Below are positions 26,536 through 34,244 of a DNA stretch of 34,492 nucleotides, in pieces (within the stretch, counting starts at the first letter, position 1; each line of letters starts with the position of its first letter). This stretch comes from Lachnospiraceae bacterium (GTDB taxonomy: Bacteria > Bacillota > Clostridia > Lachnospirales > Lachnospiraceae), in assembly GCA_017432565.1 (NCBI GenBank), contig JAFRIW010000057.1, positions 1 to 34,492 of the forward strand, written 5' to 3'. The notes under the pieces were generated by a model. It worked only from the letters and a program-made list of their open reading frames with translations, was not told where the DNA came from and did not search any database. Position numbers and translations under genes: made by a program.

Positions 26536-27315
26536 TCAGCCCCTGCGATCCTGGGCGATCAGAATCCGGATTGCATCCACAGCGGTCGGAATGGTCCGCT
26601 CTGTGTCGTGCACCTGCGGGTTCGGCAGGCCCTTCTTCGCGCGCTCCTGGTTCGCAACCACCAGGAAGCAGGACCCGACCCGCACATGTAGATACGCACC
26701 GACGATAAACAGAGCAGCCGACTCCATCTCGGATGCAAGGCACCCGAGCCGCAGCCACGCTTCCCACTTATTCTGCAGTTCATAGCCAACCGGCATCAGC
26801 TCCGGTTCGTGCTGTCCGTAGAACGAATCCTTGCACTGCACAACGCCTACATGGAAGGATCTGCCCGCATCCTGCGCTGCTTTGATCAAAGCGGTCAAAA
26901 CAGTCGTATCCGGCACGGCCGGGTACTCGATCGGCGCGTACTCCCTGCTGGTGCCCTCCATGCGGACCGCGCCGCTGGCAATCACAATATCACCGCCCAG
27001 CACATTTTCCTGCATGCCGCCGCATGTCCCGACGCGGATAAAGGTGTGCGCGCCGCATTTTGCCAGCTCCGTGATTGCAATGGCTGCCGACGGTCCGCCA
27101 ATACCGGTGCTCGTCACACTCACCTTCTCGCCGTCCAGTGTGCCCGTATAGGTCACAAACTCGCGCACATCTGCGATCTGCACGGCATTGTCAAAATGTG
27201 CCGCAATCTGTTTGCACCGCTTCGGATCACCGGGCATAATCACGTATTTTCCGATTGTCTCCGGGCTGATCCCCGTGTGGTACTGCCTTCCGCTTCCTTC
27301 TGTGTAGTCAATCAT
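26536..27315 (-). CDS. udp: Uridine phosphorylase
   Basis: 259 residues, hexameric nucleoside phosphorylase-I family. Splits uridine (and often deoxyuridine) with phosphate to uracil and (deoxy)ribose-1-phosphate. Family signatures are the N-terminal [20 protein letters not shown], the phosphate and sugar site region [29 protein letters not shown], and the base-site region ending SEMESAALF. An AAAGGGGGA ribosome site precedes an ATG that overlaps the patatin gene stop (ATGA). Its sugar phosphate product is the substrate of DeoB, and its uridine comes from Cdd. Confidence 0.94.
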   Translation of the reverse strand: MIDYTEGSGRQYHTGISPETIGKYVIMPGDPKRCKQIAAHFDNAVQIADVREFVTYTGTLDGEKVSVTSTGIGGPSAAIAITELAKCGAHTFIRVGTCGGMQENVLGGDIVIASGAVRMEGTSREYAPIEYPAVPDTTVLTALIKAAQDAGRSFHVGVVQCKDSFYGQHEPELMPVGYELQNKWEAWLRLGCLASEMESAALFIVGAYLHVRVGSCFLVVANQERAKKGLPNPQVHDTERTIPTAVDAIRILIAQDRRG

Positions 27316-28175
27316 GCTGATTCCCCCTTTAAAAAATTCAGCAGTTTCTCTCTGCTCTCATCATAATCTGCCAGAGCAAGGTCGTACAAGGCCTGATTTT
27401 CCTTCGCATCCATCGCGTAAGTGCTCATCGGCAGGTGTCTGCTCGGCGCAAAAACAAATGCACTTCCTTCCCGCTCCTTCTTAAGAATGAACTCCTGCTG
27501 TGCTCTGTAGTCAAGATGCCGGCGGTTCAGAACCTTTATGATTTCAGGATATTTTCTGCACTTCCAGGTATAAAACCAGCGCGGCTGCTGGGGCTCCATG
27601 ACAAAATCGCGCGGCTTGGACAGGATTACGACGCATTTCCCGCACCCCCGGTCCATGGCCCGCTGCAGCGGAACGGAATCCGCCACGCCGCCGTCATAAT
27701 AGACCGAATCCGCGTACCGCACGGGGCGGCAGGCGGCGGGCAGCGCACAGCTCGCCATGATCAGACGGTAATCATCCTGCGGCATCTTTTTTCCGTCAAA
27801 ATACTCCGCCTTCCCGGTGACGGCGTTGGTGGCGACAATTTCGAATTCAGCAGGATTCTGCCGGATCGCGGGCATACCCAGCGGATCGCCGCCGTCAGAG
27901 TTGGTCAGCGTCGCATAGATATAATGCAGGCCGAACAGATCACCGGTCTTTAAATAACTTCCCATGCCGAAATAGCCCGGCTCATGGATATGTTCCGTGT
28001 AGAAGCGCAGATTTCTTCCCCGCTGTCCTGCCAGATAGGACGCTGTGTTGGCAGATCCCGCGGAAACACCGATGCAGTATTCAAATGTAATTCCGTCGTC
28101 CAGAAAGCGGTCCAGAATGCCTGCGCTGTACGCGCATTTCATTCCGCCTCCCTCTACGACCAGGCCTGTCTTCAT
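27312..28175 (-). CDS. Patatin-like phospholipase (RssA-type)
   Basis: 287 residues from the ATG at 28175, chosen because GAGAGGA lies nine bases upstream; an upstream in-frame TTG at 28193 would overlap that site. The oxyanion loop is EGGGMK (8-13), the nucleophile elbow is GVSAGS (Ser39) and the dyad aspartate is in YYDGG (Asp161). The family hydrolyses acyl esters of phospholipids or other lipids, usually at the inner membrane face. No signal peptide is visible. Its stop overlaps the udp start, so the two are probably co-translated, although a lipase has no obvious role in uridine cleavage. Substrate unknown. Confidence 0.87.
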   Translation of the reverse strand: MKTGLVVEGGGMKCAYSAGILDRFLDDGITFEYCIGVSAGSANTASYLAGQRGRNLRFYTEHIHEPGYFGMGSYLKTGDLFGLHYIYATLTNSDGGDPLGMPAIRQNPAEFEIVATNAVTGKAEYFDGKKMPQDDYRLIMASCALPAACRPVRYADSVYYDGGVADSVPLQRAMDRGCGKCVVILSKPRDFVMEPQQPRWFYTWKCRKYPEIIKVLNRRHLDYRAQQEFILKKEREGSAFVFAPSRHLPMSTYAMDAKENQALYDLALADYDESREKLLNFLKGESA

Positions 28176-28191
28176 GAAATCCGTTCCTCTC

Positions 28192-28223
28192 AAAAAAACG
28201 GGGCCGGTTGATTTCCCGGCCCC
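28192..28223 (-). terminator. Rho-independent terminator of the six-repeat protein gene
   Basis: GGGGCCGG, an 8-base loop, CCGGCCCC, G and seven T on the minus strand. It sits 46 bases past the stop at 28270, and its T-run directly adjoins the ribosome site of the patatin gene. Confidence 0.88.
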
Positions 28224-28269
28224 GGACCAAAGCTCTTTTATTGCAGCACAACCGCCTCCGGTACTCTCA

Positions 28270-29808
28270 TCAATAGGTGATGGTAACAGCGTGGTTGTAT
28301 GCGTCGTTTCCTCTCACGATCGCGACTTTGATGGTCTTGCCCAGCAGCAGAGTCCGGACATTGCCCATATTTGTGTCGTTGTCGATCTTGATCTGCATCT
28401 GGCCCTGGCTGGTATTGAGATACAGCAGGTTTGCAGTGGTCTTCTCAGCGACCGTACCGGTCACGACTGCCGTCGCCTGTGTGCTGGTCAGTCCGGTCGT
28501 CGGTGCTGTGCTGTTGACTGCAACAGCCACATGGTTCCACGCGTCATTGCCGCGGTAATAAGCGACTGCGAGATAGTTTCCGGGTACCATGGCCTGGCAG
28601 GCAGCCAGATTGGATGTGGCATCGATCTTGAACTGCATCGTTCCGCCGGTGGTTGCCAGGAACAGGATGTTCTCATTGGTTCCGACTACGACTGTGCCCT
28701 GTGCAAGTGCAAGCTGTGCGCCGACCGGAACACCGCCGCCGGATGCAGCCGATGCGGACGCGCCGTCAAAGCTGACTGCATGCATGTAAGCATCAGAACC
28801 TCTCGCCACAGTAAGCTTCACATTCTTTCCGAGTGTCAGCACGCCGGGTGTCGCAGCGTTCTGGTCCAGCTTGATCTGCATGGTTCCGCCGGAAGTCGAC
28901 AGACACAGAATGCTCTCATTTGTGCCGCCTGCGACCGTGCCCTGCACGGTTGTGCGGTCCGCGCCGATCGAAGCGCCGCTGTTGGCGGGAGTCAGGCCGA
29001 CAATTCTCTTCGCGTGATTGTAAGCGTCGTCCCCGCGGTAGAAATCCACGCCGACCGTCAGGCCGGGCACCAGGACTCTGCCCTGGGAATAATCGGTGTT
29101 GCCGTCGATCTTGATATGCATCTGTCCGCCGGACGTGTTCAGCTTCAGAAGGCCGTCATTTGTTCCGTCCGCGACCGTACCCTGCACCATCGTGCCGGAG
29201 AGATTCGAGTTGGAGGACGAAGCCGCCGCTGCGGCAAGCGCGCCGTCCACGATCTTGATTGCATGCATATAGGCATCCGAGCCGCGGCCGATGGTCACGG
29301 CGATCTGACGTCCCAGCACAAGAACCTTGCAGTTGGAGAGGTCTGTCGAGCTGTCCATCTTGATCAGCATCTGCCCGCCGGATGTGTTCAGCTTCAGAAG
29401 GCTGTCCGTTGTTCCGTCCGCGATCGTGCCGGTAACCACAGCGGTATTGACCTTGTCAACCACTGCTTCCTGGGCGATCACTGCGCCGGTGACCTTGGCG
29501 GCATGCATATAAGCATCTGATCCGCGATAGACCTCCATGGTGACGGTCTTGCCGGGAAGCAGAACCTTGCTGGTGCCGAAATCCGTTCCGGAATCGATCT
29601 TGATCAGCATGTCTCCGCCGGAAGTTTTGACCTTCACGATCTCATCCGTCGTTCCGCCCTGAATCGTACCGGAAATGGTAATGGTCTGCTCTGCGCGGAC
29701 ACTGACAGCTGCGGCAGGAGCAGCTGCGGCGATGGACAAAGATGCCACCGCGACCGCCGCACCGAGCAGCAGACCGCGCACCAGTTTCTGAATTCTCATC
29801 ATTTTCAT
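28270..29808 (-). CDS. Secreted protein of six tandem ~75-residue repeats, function unknown
   Basis: 512 residues. An N-terminal signal peptide (MRIQKLVRGLLLGAAVAVAS, processing near AAAVSVRAE, residue ~39) is followed by six repeats and nothing else. Each repeat has the pattern V-x-GT-(V/I)-x-x-GT-(T/N), L-x-x-TSGG-x-M-x-IK-(I/L)-D, then LGK and a closing RG-x-DAY-x-HA. The RGSDAYMHA/RGNDAYNHA block and GGQMQIKID block are the most conserved. The alternation of short strands suggests small beta-barrels. No wall anchor or membrane helix is present at the C-terminus, which ends RGNDAYNHAVTITY. GGAGG lies 11 bases before the ATG; a second GGAGG lies further up. It has its own promoter and terminator, so it is a single-gene unit. 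I do not recognise the family. Confidence 0.85.
   Translation of the reverse strand: MKMMRIQKLVRGLLLGAAVAVASLSIAAAAPAAAVSVRAEQTITISGTIQGGTTDEIVKVKTSGGDMLIKIDSGTDFGTSKVLLPGKTVTMEVYRGSDAYMHAAKVTGAVIAQEAVVDKVNTAVVTGTIADGTTDSLLKLNTSGGQMLIKMDSSTDLSNCKVLVLGRQIAVTIGRGSDAYMHAIKIVDGALAAAAASSSNSNLSGTMVQGTVADGTNDGLLKLNTSGGQMHIKIDGNTDYSQGRVLVPGLTVGVDFYRGDDAYNHAKRIVGLTPANSGASIGADRTTVQGTVAGGTNESILCLSTSGGTMQIKLDQNAATPGVLTLGKNVKLTVARGSDAYMHAVSFDGASASAASGGGVPVGAQLALAQGTVVVGTNENILFLATTGGTMQFKIDATSNLAACQAMVPGNYLAVAYYRGNDAWNHVAVAVNSTAPTTGLTSTQATAVVTGTVAEKTTANLLYLNTSQGQMQIKIDNDTNMGNVRTLLLGKTIKVAIVRGNDAYNHAVTITY
28273..29685 (-). repeat. Six protein-coding tandem repeats (RGxDAYxHA family)
   Basis: Repeat units start near residues 42, 122, 206, 287, 360 and 440 of the secreted protein. 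They are diverged at the DNA level, unlike the Cna_B repeats, so they are old duplications kept by selection on the protein. Repeats 1 to 5 keep the Gly-Gly of the TSGG block (TTGG in repeat 5), whereas repeat 6 has TSQG. All keep the RG-x-DA end; repeat 5 has Trp in place of Tyr (DAWNHV). Confidence 0.75.
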
Positions 29809-29917
29809 ATTGATTTATGCCTCCGCAAAACTTCACCTCCGGAATGAGCCTGTCAGCTTCCGGATACACTACATTATGTTTTTGACCAATATGGTTAATA
29901 CAAGATATACTGCCCCT

Positions 29918-29946
29918 ATTATAACTGCTTGAAAAAAGGATATCAA
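29918..29946 (-). promoter_or_regulatory. Sigma-A promoter of the six-repeat protein gene
   Basis: TTGATA (29946-29941), 17-base spacer, TATAAT (29923-29918) on the minus strand: close to consensus. Transcription would start near 29911, leaving a ~100-base leader. That leader contains a CCGGAA/TTCCGG hairpin just before an unused GGAGG and then the GGAGG used by the gene. Confidence 0.75.
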
Positions 29947-30005
29947 TAGATGCGCAGGCCGGATTTTGCCCGATTTAAGGGTTTTTTCGGGATTTTTCAG
30001 GAAAT

Positions 30006-30032
30006 TGACCGGTCTGAATGCGTTTCCGGTCA
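30006..30032 (-). terminator. Weak hairpin at the zorB-like stop codon
   Basis: TGACCGG, a 13-base loop and CCGGTCA form a 7-bp stem that includes the stop codon (TGA at 30032-30030). It is followed by ATTTCC, so the T-run is poor. Possibly an inefficient terminator. Confidence 0.35.
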
Positions 30033-30971
30033 CTCGCCCTCGCTCTCCTGACCGCTGTTCAGGATCTCGATCATCTCCCGGATCATCTCCTCATCCTTCA
30101 GCCGGAACAGAACCTCAACTCTTCGGGATGCCTCCATATTAACCGATCCGTCCGGATTGTAGACCGGGTCGCTCCAGGAACGGCCGCTGGTGGAGACGAC
30201 GCTTCGCAGCGCCTCTGTCTCTTCTTTCGTGAGGATATCGTTGTTATCGGACAGGCAGTATTCCGCGACCGAAAAGGCGCGCTTCTGGGAGAGATCCAGA
30301 TTGAACATATAATTACCGCTCGTGTCCGTATGGCCTTCGATGATGATTTCCGAGACATACTCTCTGTACTCGGGGCCCATCAGGATTTTGACATAGCGCG
30401 GGAAGAACTCGCCGAGGAACGCCTCACCGGTCTCCTTCAGTTCATCCCTGTTGTACTCAAACAGGATGGTCGAGTCAAAAGTAATCGCGCCGGTGCTCTC
30501 ATCCACCGAAATGTGCAGATTCGAATCGTCAAACTCTTCCTTCAGCGCCTCGATCAGCTCGCTTCGCACGCCGATGATCCGGTCCAGCTTCTCCTGCTGG
30601 GAATCCATCAGCTTCTGAAGCTCGCGCAGAAGTTCATTCTGCTGACGGAGCTTTTCCTCCTGCGAGAGCAGCTTGTCTTCTTGATCCGCCAGCGCCGAAG
30701 CCTGCAGATCCAGCTGCGCCTGCGCCTGATCCAGAAGAGCCTGCTGGGTCCGGACGGTTTCCTGCTCTTCGCGGAGCGCATCCGTCTGCAGCATCAGTTC
30801 CTGTTCTTTTCCGAGCAGTTCATTCTGCTTCAGATCATATTGCACTTTCGAGTGGAGAACGGTCAGTGAGATGATCAGTACAAATGCAAGCAGAAGGCCT
30901 GCCATCATATCGGAATAAGACAGCCAGTAGGTTGTCTCTTCATCCTGCTTTCTGTGAAATCTCTGTGCCAT
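30030..30971 (-). CDS. MotB/OmpA-like stator protein (ZorB-like) with long coiled coil
   Basis: 313 residues. A short cytoplasmic start is followed by one transmembrane helix (about 17-40) with Asp21 in YSDMMAGLLLAFVL, the position of the proton-binding Asp of MotB/ZorB. A Gln/Glu/Leu-rich coiled coil spans about 41-140. The C-terminal OmpA-like peptidoglycan-binding domain has EGHTDTSG (212-219) and NLDLSQKRAFSV (224-235), then ASRRVEV. GGAGG lies before the ATG and the MotA-like gene lies 48 bases upstream. Together they should form a wall-anchored, ion-driven motor unit. No flagellar genes are present, which favours a Zorya-like or other non-flagellar role. The coiled coil is longer than expected for short ZorB proteins. 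Confidence 0.85.
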   Translation of the reverse strand: MAQRFHRKQDEETTYWLSYSDMMAGLLLAFVLIISLTVLHSKVQYDLKQNELLGKEQELMLQTDALREEQETVRTQQALLDQAQAQLDLQASALADQEDKLLSQEEKLRQQNELLRELQKLMDSQQEKLDRIIGVRSELIEALKEEFDDSNLHISVDESTGAITFDSTILFEYNRDELKETGEAFLGEFFPRYVKILMGPEYREYVSEIIIEGHTDTSGNYMFNLDLSQKRAFSVAEYCLSDNNDILTKEETEALRSVVSTSGRSWSDPVYNPDGSVNMEASRRVEVLFRLKDEEMIREMIEILNSGQESEGE

Positions 30972-31019
30972 GAGTTTTCCTCCATCACCTTTTTCACTGC
31001 AGCGCAGGCAAAATCCGGT

Positions 31020-32636
31020 TTATCCTCTGCGCTGCATCAGGCCCATCTGGGACTCAAGGCGTTTCGTCACTTCGGCGAGATCGTCAATCGCGGCACCCAG
31101 CTGCCGCACCGTGCTCTCCATCTTCCCATAAGCCGATGCGATCGTGCCCGGAATACTGTCTGTAGCACTCTTAATATCCAGAATAGTGTCTCTGAAGTGG
31201 GTCTCCACTTCAATCAGGTTATCGTCAATCACGCGGAAGGTGTGATCCACATCGTTCGGAAGCTGACCGGTCAGACGCTGCATCTCGGCAAGGATTGCCT
31301 CCTGGTTCTGTACCTGCGTATTCAGCATAAAGGCGGTCTTCTCGACAGCAGCCTGTGCATTCAGAAGGCTGTCATACTGATCCTGCTCCTTCTGAGCCAG
31401 TGCCAGGCCGGCAGAAGCCTGCTCTCTTAAGTCGGCGGCCGCCTCCGCGATCACTGCCTGGGAAGCCTGCAGCTCACGATACAGGTCAGCCTGTGCTGCC
31501 TGCATTCTCTTCTCGCTCTCGGTCTGCGTCTGATTGATTCTTTCTTCTGTCTCACTCTGTGCACTCTGCAGCATCTTCATGGACTCTTCCATCTGCTTGG
31601 TGCCCTTCTCCTGGGTAAGATAAATCTGGTCAATGGTATATGCCAGCTGTGAGAAGCGGTTGCTGAGAGATTTGTTCATCTCGGCGATGAACGCATTGAC
31701 AACTACGCTGAGGGCATCCAGCTGATTTCTGGTAGCCATATTGCCGAAAGAAGCGAGGGTCTGATCAAACCGGTCAAACTGCGGAGAAAGCAGATCGGAG
31801 AGACCCTGCGACAGATCTCTGCTGACCGTAGCCGCCAGAGAACGGATTGCATCTGTCTGCTTCTCCTGCAGCTCCATCAGCTTGTTGATTCCGTCCGTAG
31901 CCGTATCCGGGAGGACATATTTCTTATAGGCTGTCAGGAATTCCTTTACAGCCGTCTCGGCCTCATCCAGTTTCTTCTTATATACAAAGTTGAAGACCAG
32001 CGAAAAGACCAGGCCGTAAATGGATGTGTGGAACGCCACCTTGATACCGTTCATCAGCGGCTCAACACTGTTGGTGATTTCCTGTGTGGTTCCGGTGGAA
32101 AAGCTCTGCAGGCCGAGCGAGAGGCCGATGAAAGTACCCAGAATACCAAGGCCGGTCATGACGCCTGCCACCTGATTCAGCTGATTGCGGTGAATGACCG
32201 AATCCATCAATTCGTAATTGATGTACTCTTCCACGTCACACTTGTAATAAGCGTGATCTGCGCTGCCCTTGGCCCGCTCGATTCTGTTGAGCTCCATGAG
32301 AAAGTCGTGATACTGCTCCGCCAGAATTTCCTGTTTGAACAAAGGTGACTTGGACTGCTGATACTGGTTCCACAGAAATTCGTGAGAATTCATGGCATCC
32401 TTGCGGATCTTCGCCGTCACTTCAGTCAGCTCAGCTACCATCTCATCCACGGGCTGAAAACAATTCCTGTCACACGCTATAAAAATAACAGCCACAATGA
32501 CGAACATTGCGCCGTTGACCAAGATGCTCGATAACTTGAGTGAATCCGCGGAAAGCACAGTCAAAAGGATGCAAACGACGACCATTGCGACGTAAGTGAG
32601 CGCCAACAGCCAATCATACCATTTCCGATTATGCAT
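31020..32636 (-). CDS. MotA/TolQ/ExbB-like channel protein with long C-terminal tail (ZorA-like)
   Basis: 538 residues from the ATG at 32636, chosen because AGGAGG lies eight bases before it; an in-frame ATG at 32666 lacks a site. Four hydrophobic helices are visible, at about 7-29, 36-54, 155-179 (MTGLGILGTFIGLSLG) and 199-219, with the GTFIGL signature of the MotA/TolQ/ExbB family. After the last helix comes a ~315-residue, largely helical Gln/Glu/Ala-rich tail (about 225-538) projecting into the cytoplasm. A long tail is characteristic of ZorA, where it is thought to carry the signal of infection to cytosolic effectors. No ZorC, ZorD or ZorE gene is in the window, so a defence role is inference. 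Confidence 0.85.
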   Translation of the reverse strand: MHNRKWYDWLLALTYVAMVVVCILLTVLSADSLKLSSILVNGAMFVIVAVIFIACDRNCFQPVDEMVAELTEVTAKIRKDAMNSHEFLWNQYQQSKSPLFKQEILAEQYHDFLMELNRIERAKGSADHAYYKCDVEEYINYELMDSVIHRNQLNQVAGVMTGLGILGTFIGLSLGLQSFSTGTTQEITNSVEPLMNGIKVAFHTSIYGLVFSLVFNFVYKKKLDEAETAVKEFLTAYKKYVLPDTATDGINKLMELQEKQTDAIRSLAATVSRDLSQGLSDLLSPQFDRFDQTLASFGNMATRNQLDALSVVVNAFIAEMNKSLSNRFSQLAYTIDQIYLTQEKGTKQMEESMKMLQSAQSETEERINQTQTESEKRMQAAQADLYRELQASQAVIAEAAADLREQASAGLALAQKEQDQYDSLLNAQAAVEKTAFMLNTQVQNQEAILAEMQRLTGQLPNDVDHTFRVIDDNLIEVETHFRDTILDIKSATDSIPGTIASAYGKMESTVRQLGAAIDDLAEVTKRLESQMGLMQRRG

Positions 32637-32681
32637 AGCCGTATCCTCCTGTTTCTGAACGAACATATGCTACAATTATTA

Positions 32682-32690
32682 AGTATAGCA
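32682..32690 (-). promoter_or_regulatory. Extended -10 promoter of the ZorA/ZorB-like pair
   Basis: TGCTATACT (minus strand) is an extended -10; the hexamer 17 bases upstream is a poor TTTATT. Transcription would start near 32675, about 40 bases before the ATG. Confidence 0.5.
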
Positions 32691-32751
32691 TAAACATTTT
32701 GAGCAATAAAGAGTATTTTCACGAGTTATGACTCATTCGGTCAATATGTGT

Positions 32752-32771
32752 ACAGGGTGTAAACACCTTGT
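32752..32771. promoter_or_regulatory. Operator-like inverted repeat upstream of the ZorA-like gene
   Basis: ACAGGGTGT, AA, ACACCTTGT is a 20-base palindrome with one mismatch, about 65-85 bases upstream of the -10 element. Its short spacer and symmetry fit a dimeric repressor or activator site. No regulator in the window can be assigned to it. Confidence 0.45.
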
Positions 32772-32818
32772 AAATCCGGTCAAAACAAACTGTGAAAAGC
32801 CGGCAATTCATTGGCATG

Positions 32819-32853
32819 AAAAAAGCTCCGGGCTGCGCCTGCAGTCCGGAGCC
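32819..32853 (-). terminator. Rho-independent terminator of the alpha/beta hydrolase gene
   Basis: Minus strand: GCTCCGG, a 14-base loop, CCGGAGC, then a run of seven T. It starts 28 bases past the hydrolase stop. Confidence 0.88.
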
Positions 32854-32880
32854 GTTGATCAGATACAGAAATCGCGCTCT

Positions 32881-33759
32881 TTACTTGTTCAGAAATTTAA
32901 CAATTCGTTCTTTAATCACATCCTGATACAGAAGATCGTCGCCGTGCACTGCTCCTTCTATCAGTAAATATTCGACATCAGCCCCACGCTTCACAAGGAG
33001 ATTATAAAAACGGTCCGATACACTTTCAGCCACAATGGGATCATCTTTCCCCTGAAGAATCATAAATGAAGGAAGTTCATCGCCATTCAGTTCGTCAAGA
33101 TACGTTTCTGCACAGCACGATCTGTATTTTTCCTCGGTGAAACCGCTGCCTAAATATGCATCCAGTGTCCAGTCCGGTACAGGATCACCCGCAGCCGGCA
33201 GAGCATCATCCGCAGATCCGGCGTTATCCGGTTCCTGAACAGCGGCGGGTCCATAGAAATCCACGACATTCTTAACAGAACAATCCAGTTCCGGATAATC
33301 ACCGATGTCAAATTCCTTATGTTTATGAGTTACGCCGGCAAGGCAGGCAAGCGCACCGCCTGCCGACTCCCCCATCACTGTGATCTGTCCGGGATCAATG
33401 CAGAATTCTTCAGCATGTTTCTTAAGGAAACGTATTGCCGCTTTCACATCAGTCAACTGCACCGGGAATTGTGCTTCATTGCTGGTCCGGTACTCAATGC
33501 TTGCGATGACAAAGCCGTGTCTTGCAAAATAAACCATTTCCGGCATCCACACTGATTTATCCACGACCATATATGCGCCGCCGCAGATCCAGATAATTAC
33601 AGGACATGCAGGATGCCCCTCCTGATGCTTCGGCACGATCAGATCCATTTTGAGGTCTCTCATCGTTGCCCCGTACCAGGCCGGAACGTGGCAATATGAA
33701 ATGCCTGTAACCAGCGATAATACTTCATGTTCTTTTTCCAGACGCAATGTTTCTTTCAT
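32881..33759 (-). CDS. Alpha/beta hydrolase (esterase/lipase, HSL-like)
   Basis: 292 residues. The oxyanion region WICGGAY (57-63) stands in the place of HGGG/HGG of the hormone-sensitive lipase-like group. The nucleophile elbow GESAGG puts Ser132 in the triad, with likely partners Asp240 (QGKDDP) and His272 (GAVHGD). No signal peptide, so cytoplasmic. Probably a carboxylesterase on short acyl or acetyl esters, possibly from plant polysaccharides; the substrate cannot be read from sequence. An AGAGGAG site precedes the ATG. It has its own promoter and terminator and is not clearly tied to the neighbouring motor-like genes. Confidence 0.88.
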   Translation of the reverse strand: MKETLRLEKEHEVLSLVTGISYCHVPAWYGATMRDLKMDLIVPKHQEGHPACPVIIWICGGAYMVVDKSVWMPEMVYFARHGFVIASIEYRTSNEAQFPVQLTDVKAAIRFLKKHAEEFCIDPGQITVMGESAGGALACLAGVTHKHKEFDIGDYPELDCSVKNVVDFYGPAAVQEPDNAGSADDALPAAGDPVPDWTLDAYLGSGFTEEKYRSCCAETYLDELNGDELPSFMILQGKDDPIVAESVSDRFYNLLVKRGADVEYLLIEGAVHGDDLLYQDVIKERIVKFLNK

Positions 33760-33881
33760 GTGTTTTTACTCCTCTGCAGCTGATGTCCGCTTCGTTTTCA
33801 TCCTTTTTACAGAACCTGCTGTCAGACCTTCTGCAGGACATTCTTTGAATTTACTTCTGTGTTTTAGATGTCTGCACCTAC

Positions 33882-33910
33882 ATTATATTTATGGATATTA
33901 ATTCAGGCAA
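33882..33910 (-). promoter_or_regulatory. Sigma-A promoter of the hydrolase gene
   Basis: TTGCCT (33910-33905), 17-base spacer, TATAAT (33887-33882), minus strand. The leader to the ATG at 33759 is about 115 bases; I see no known riboswitch in it. Confidence 0.7.
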
Positions 33911-33938
33911 ACTATTCGGTACAGGTATGAGATCAGAC

Positions 33939-33967
33939 AAAAAAATACAGCTGACAACTGTCAGCTG
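33939..33967 (-). terminator. Terminator of the tRNA cluster
   Basis: CAGCTGAC, loop AGTT, GTCAGCTG, then TA and seven T on the minus strand, 11 bases past the tRNA-Leu 3' end. Confidence 0.9.
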
Positions 33968-33977
33968 CATTTTCTTC

Positions 33978-34063
33978 TGCCGGTAGCCGGGGTCGAACCG
34001 GCACTCGAGTTTGGTCGAAACGGATTTTAAGTCCGTCGCGTCTGCCAATTCCGCCATACCGGC
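33978..34063 (-). tRNA. tRNA-Leu (TAA)
   Basis: 86 bases, acceptor GCCGGTA/TACCGGC, discriminator A, class II with a variable arm, T-loop GGTTCGACCCC, anticodon loop containing TAA. The CCA end is not encoded. Last gene of the cluster. Confidence 0.93.
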
Positions 34064-34099
34064 AAATGTGGCGGGTTGCAAGGCACCCTTCACCACGTA

Positions 34100-34173
34100 T
34101 GGACCCTCGGGGACTCGAACCCAGGACCGATCGGTTATGAGCCGACTGCTCTAACCAGCTGAGCTAAGGGTCC
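34100..34173 (-). tRNA. tRNA with CAT anticodon (tRNA-Met or, more likely, tRNA-Ile2)
   Basis: 74 bases, acceptor GGACCCT, D arm GCTCAGCTGGTTAGAGC, anticodon loop CTCATAA, T arm GGGTTCGAGTCCC. The GGACC acceptor start with C4-G69 and C5-G68 pairs resembles substrates of TilS, which changes the wobble C to lysidine so that the tRNA reads AUA as Ile. Elongator Met tRNAs I know from Firmicutes start GGCGG. Anticodon alone would give Met. CCA is not encoded. Confidence 0.9.
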
Positions 34174-34244
34174 TTGTGAATGATTATATAGAAATCATCC
34201 TGATCAGGCAATTAGAAATTATTGACCGGAAAATATTAATCAAG

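Noticed and set aside
29969..30000. Plus-strand terminator-like hairpin (CCCGA / TCGGG with T-rich tail)
   Set aside because: No plus-strand gene precedes it and the stem is only five base pairs.
30030..32636. Complete Zorya defence system
   Set aside because: Only the A/B-type stator is present. The neighbours are a secreted repeat protein and an esterase, with no helicase/nuclease ZorD, ZorC or HNH ZorE.
30030..32636. Flagellar MotA/MotB
   Set aside because: The MotA-like protein has a ~315-residue C-terminal tail not seen in flagellar MotA, and there are no flagellar or chemotaxis genes nearby.
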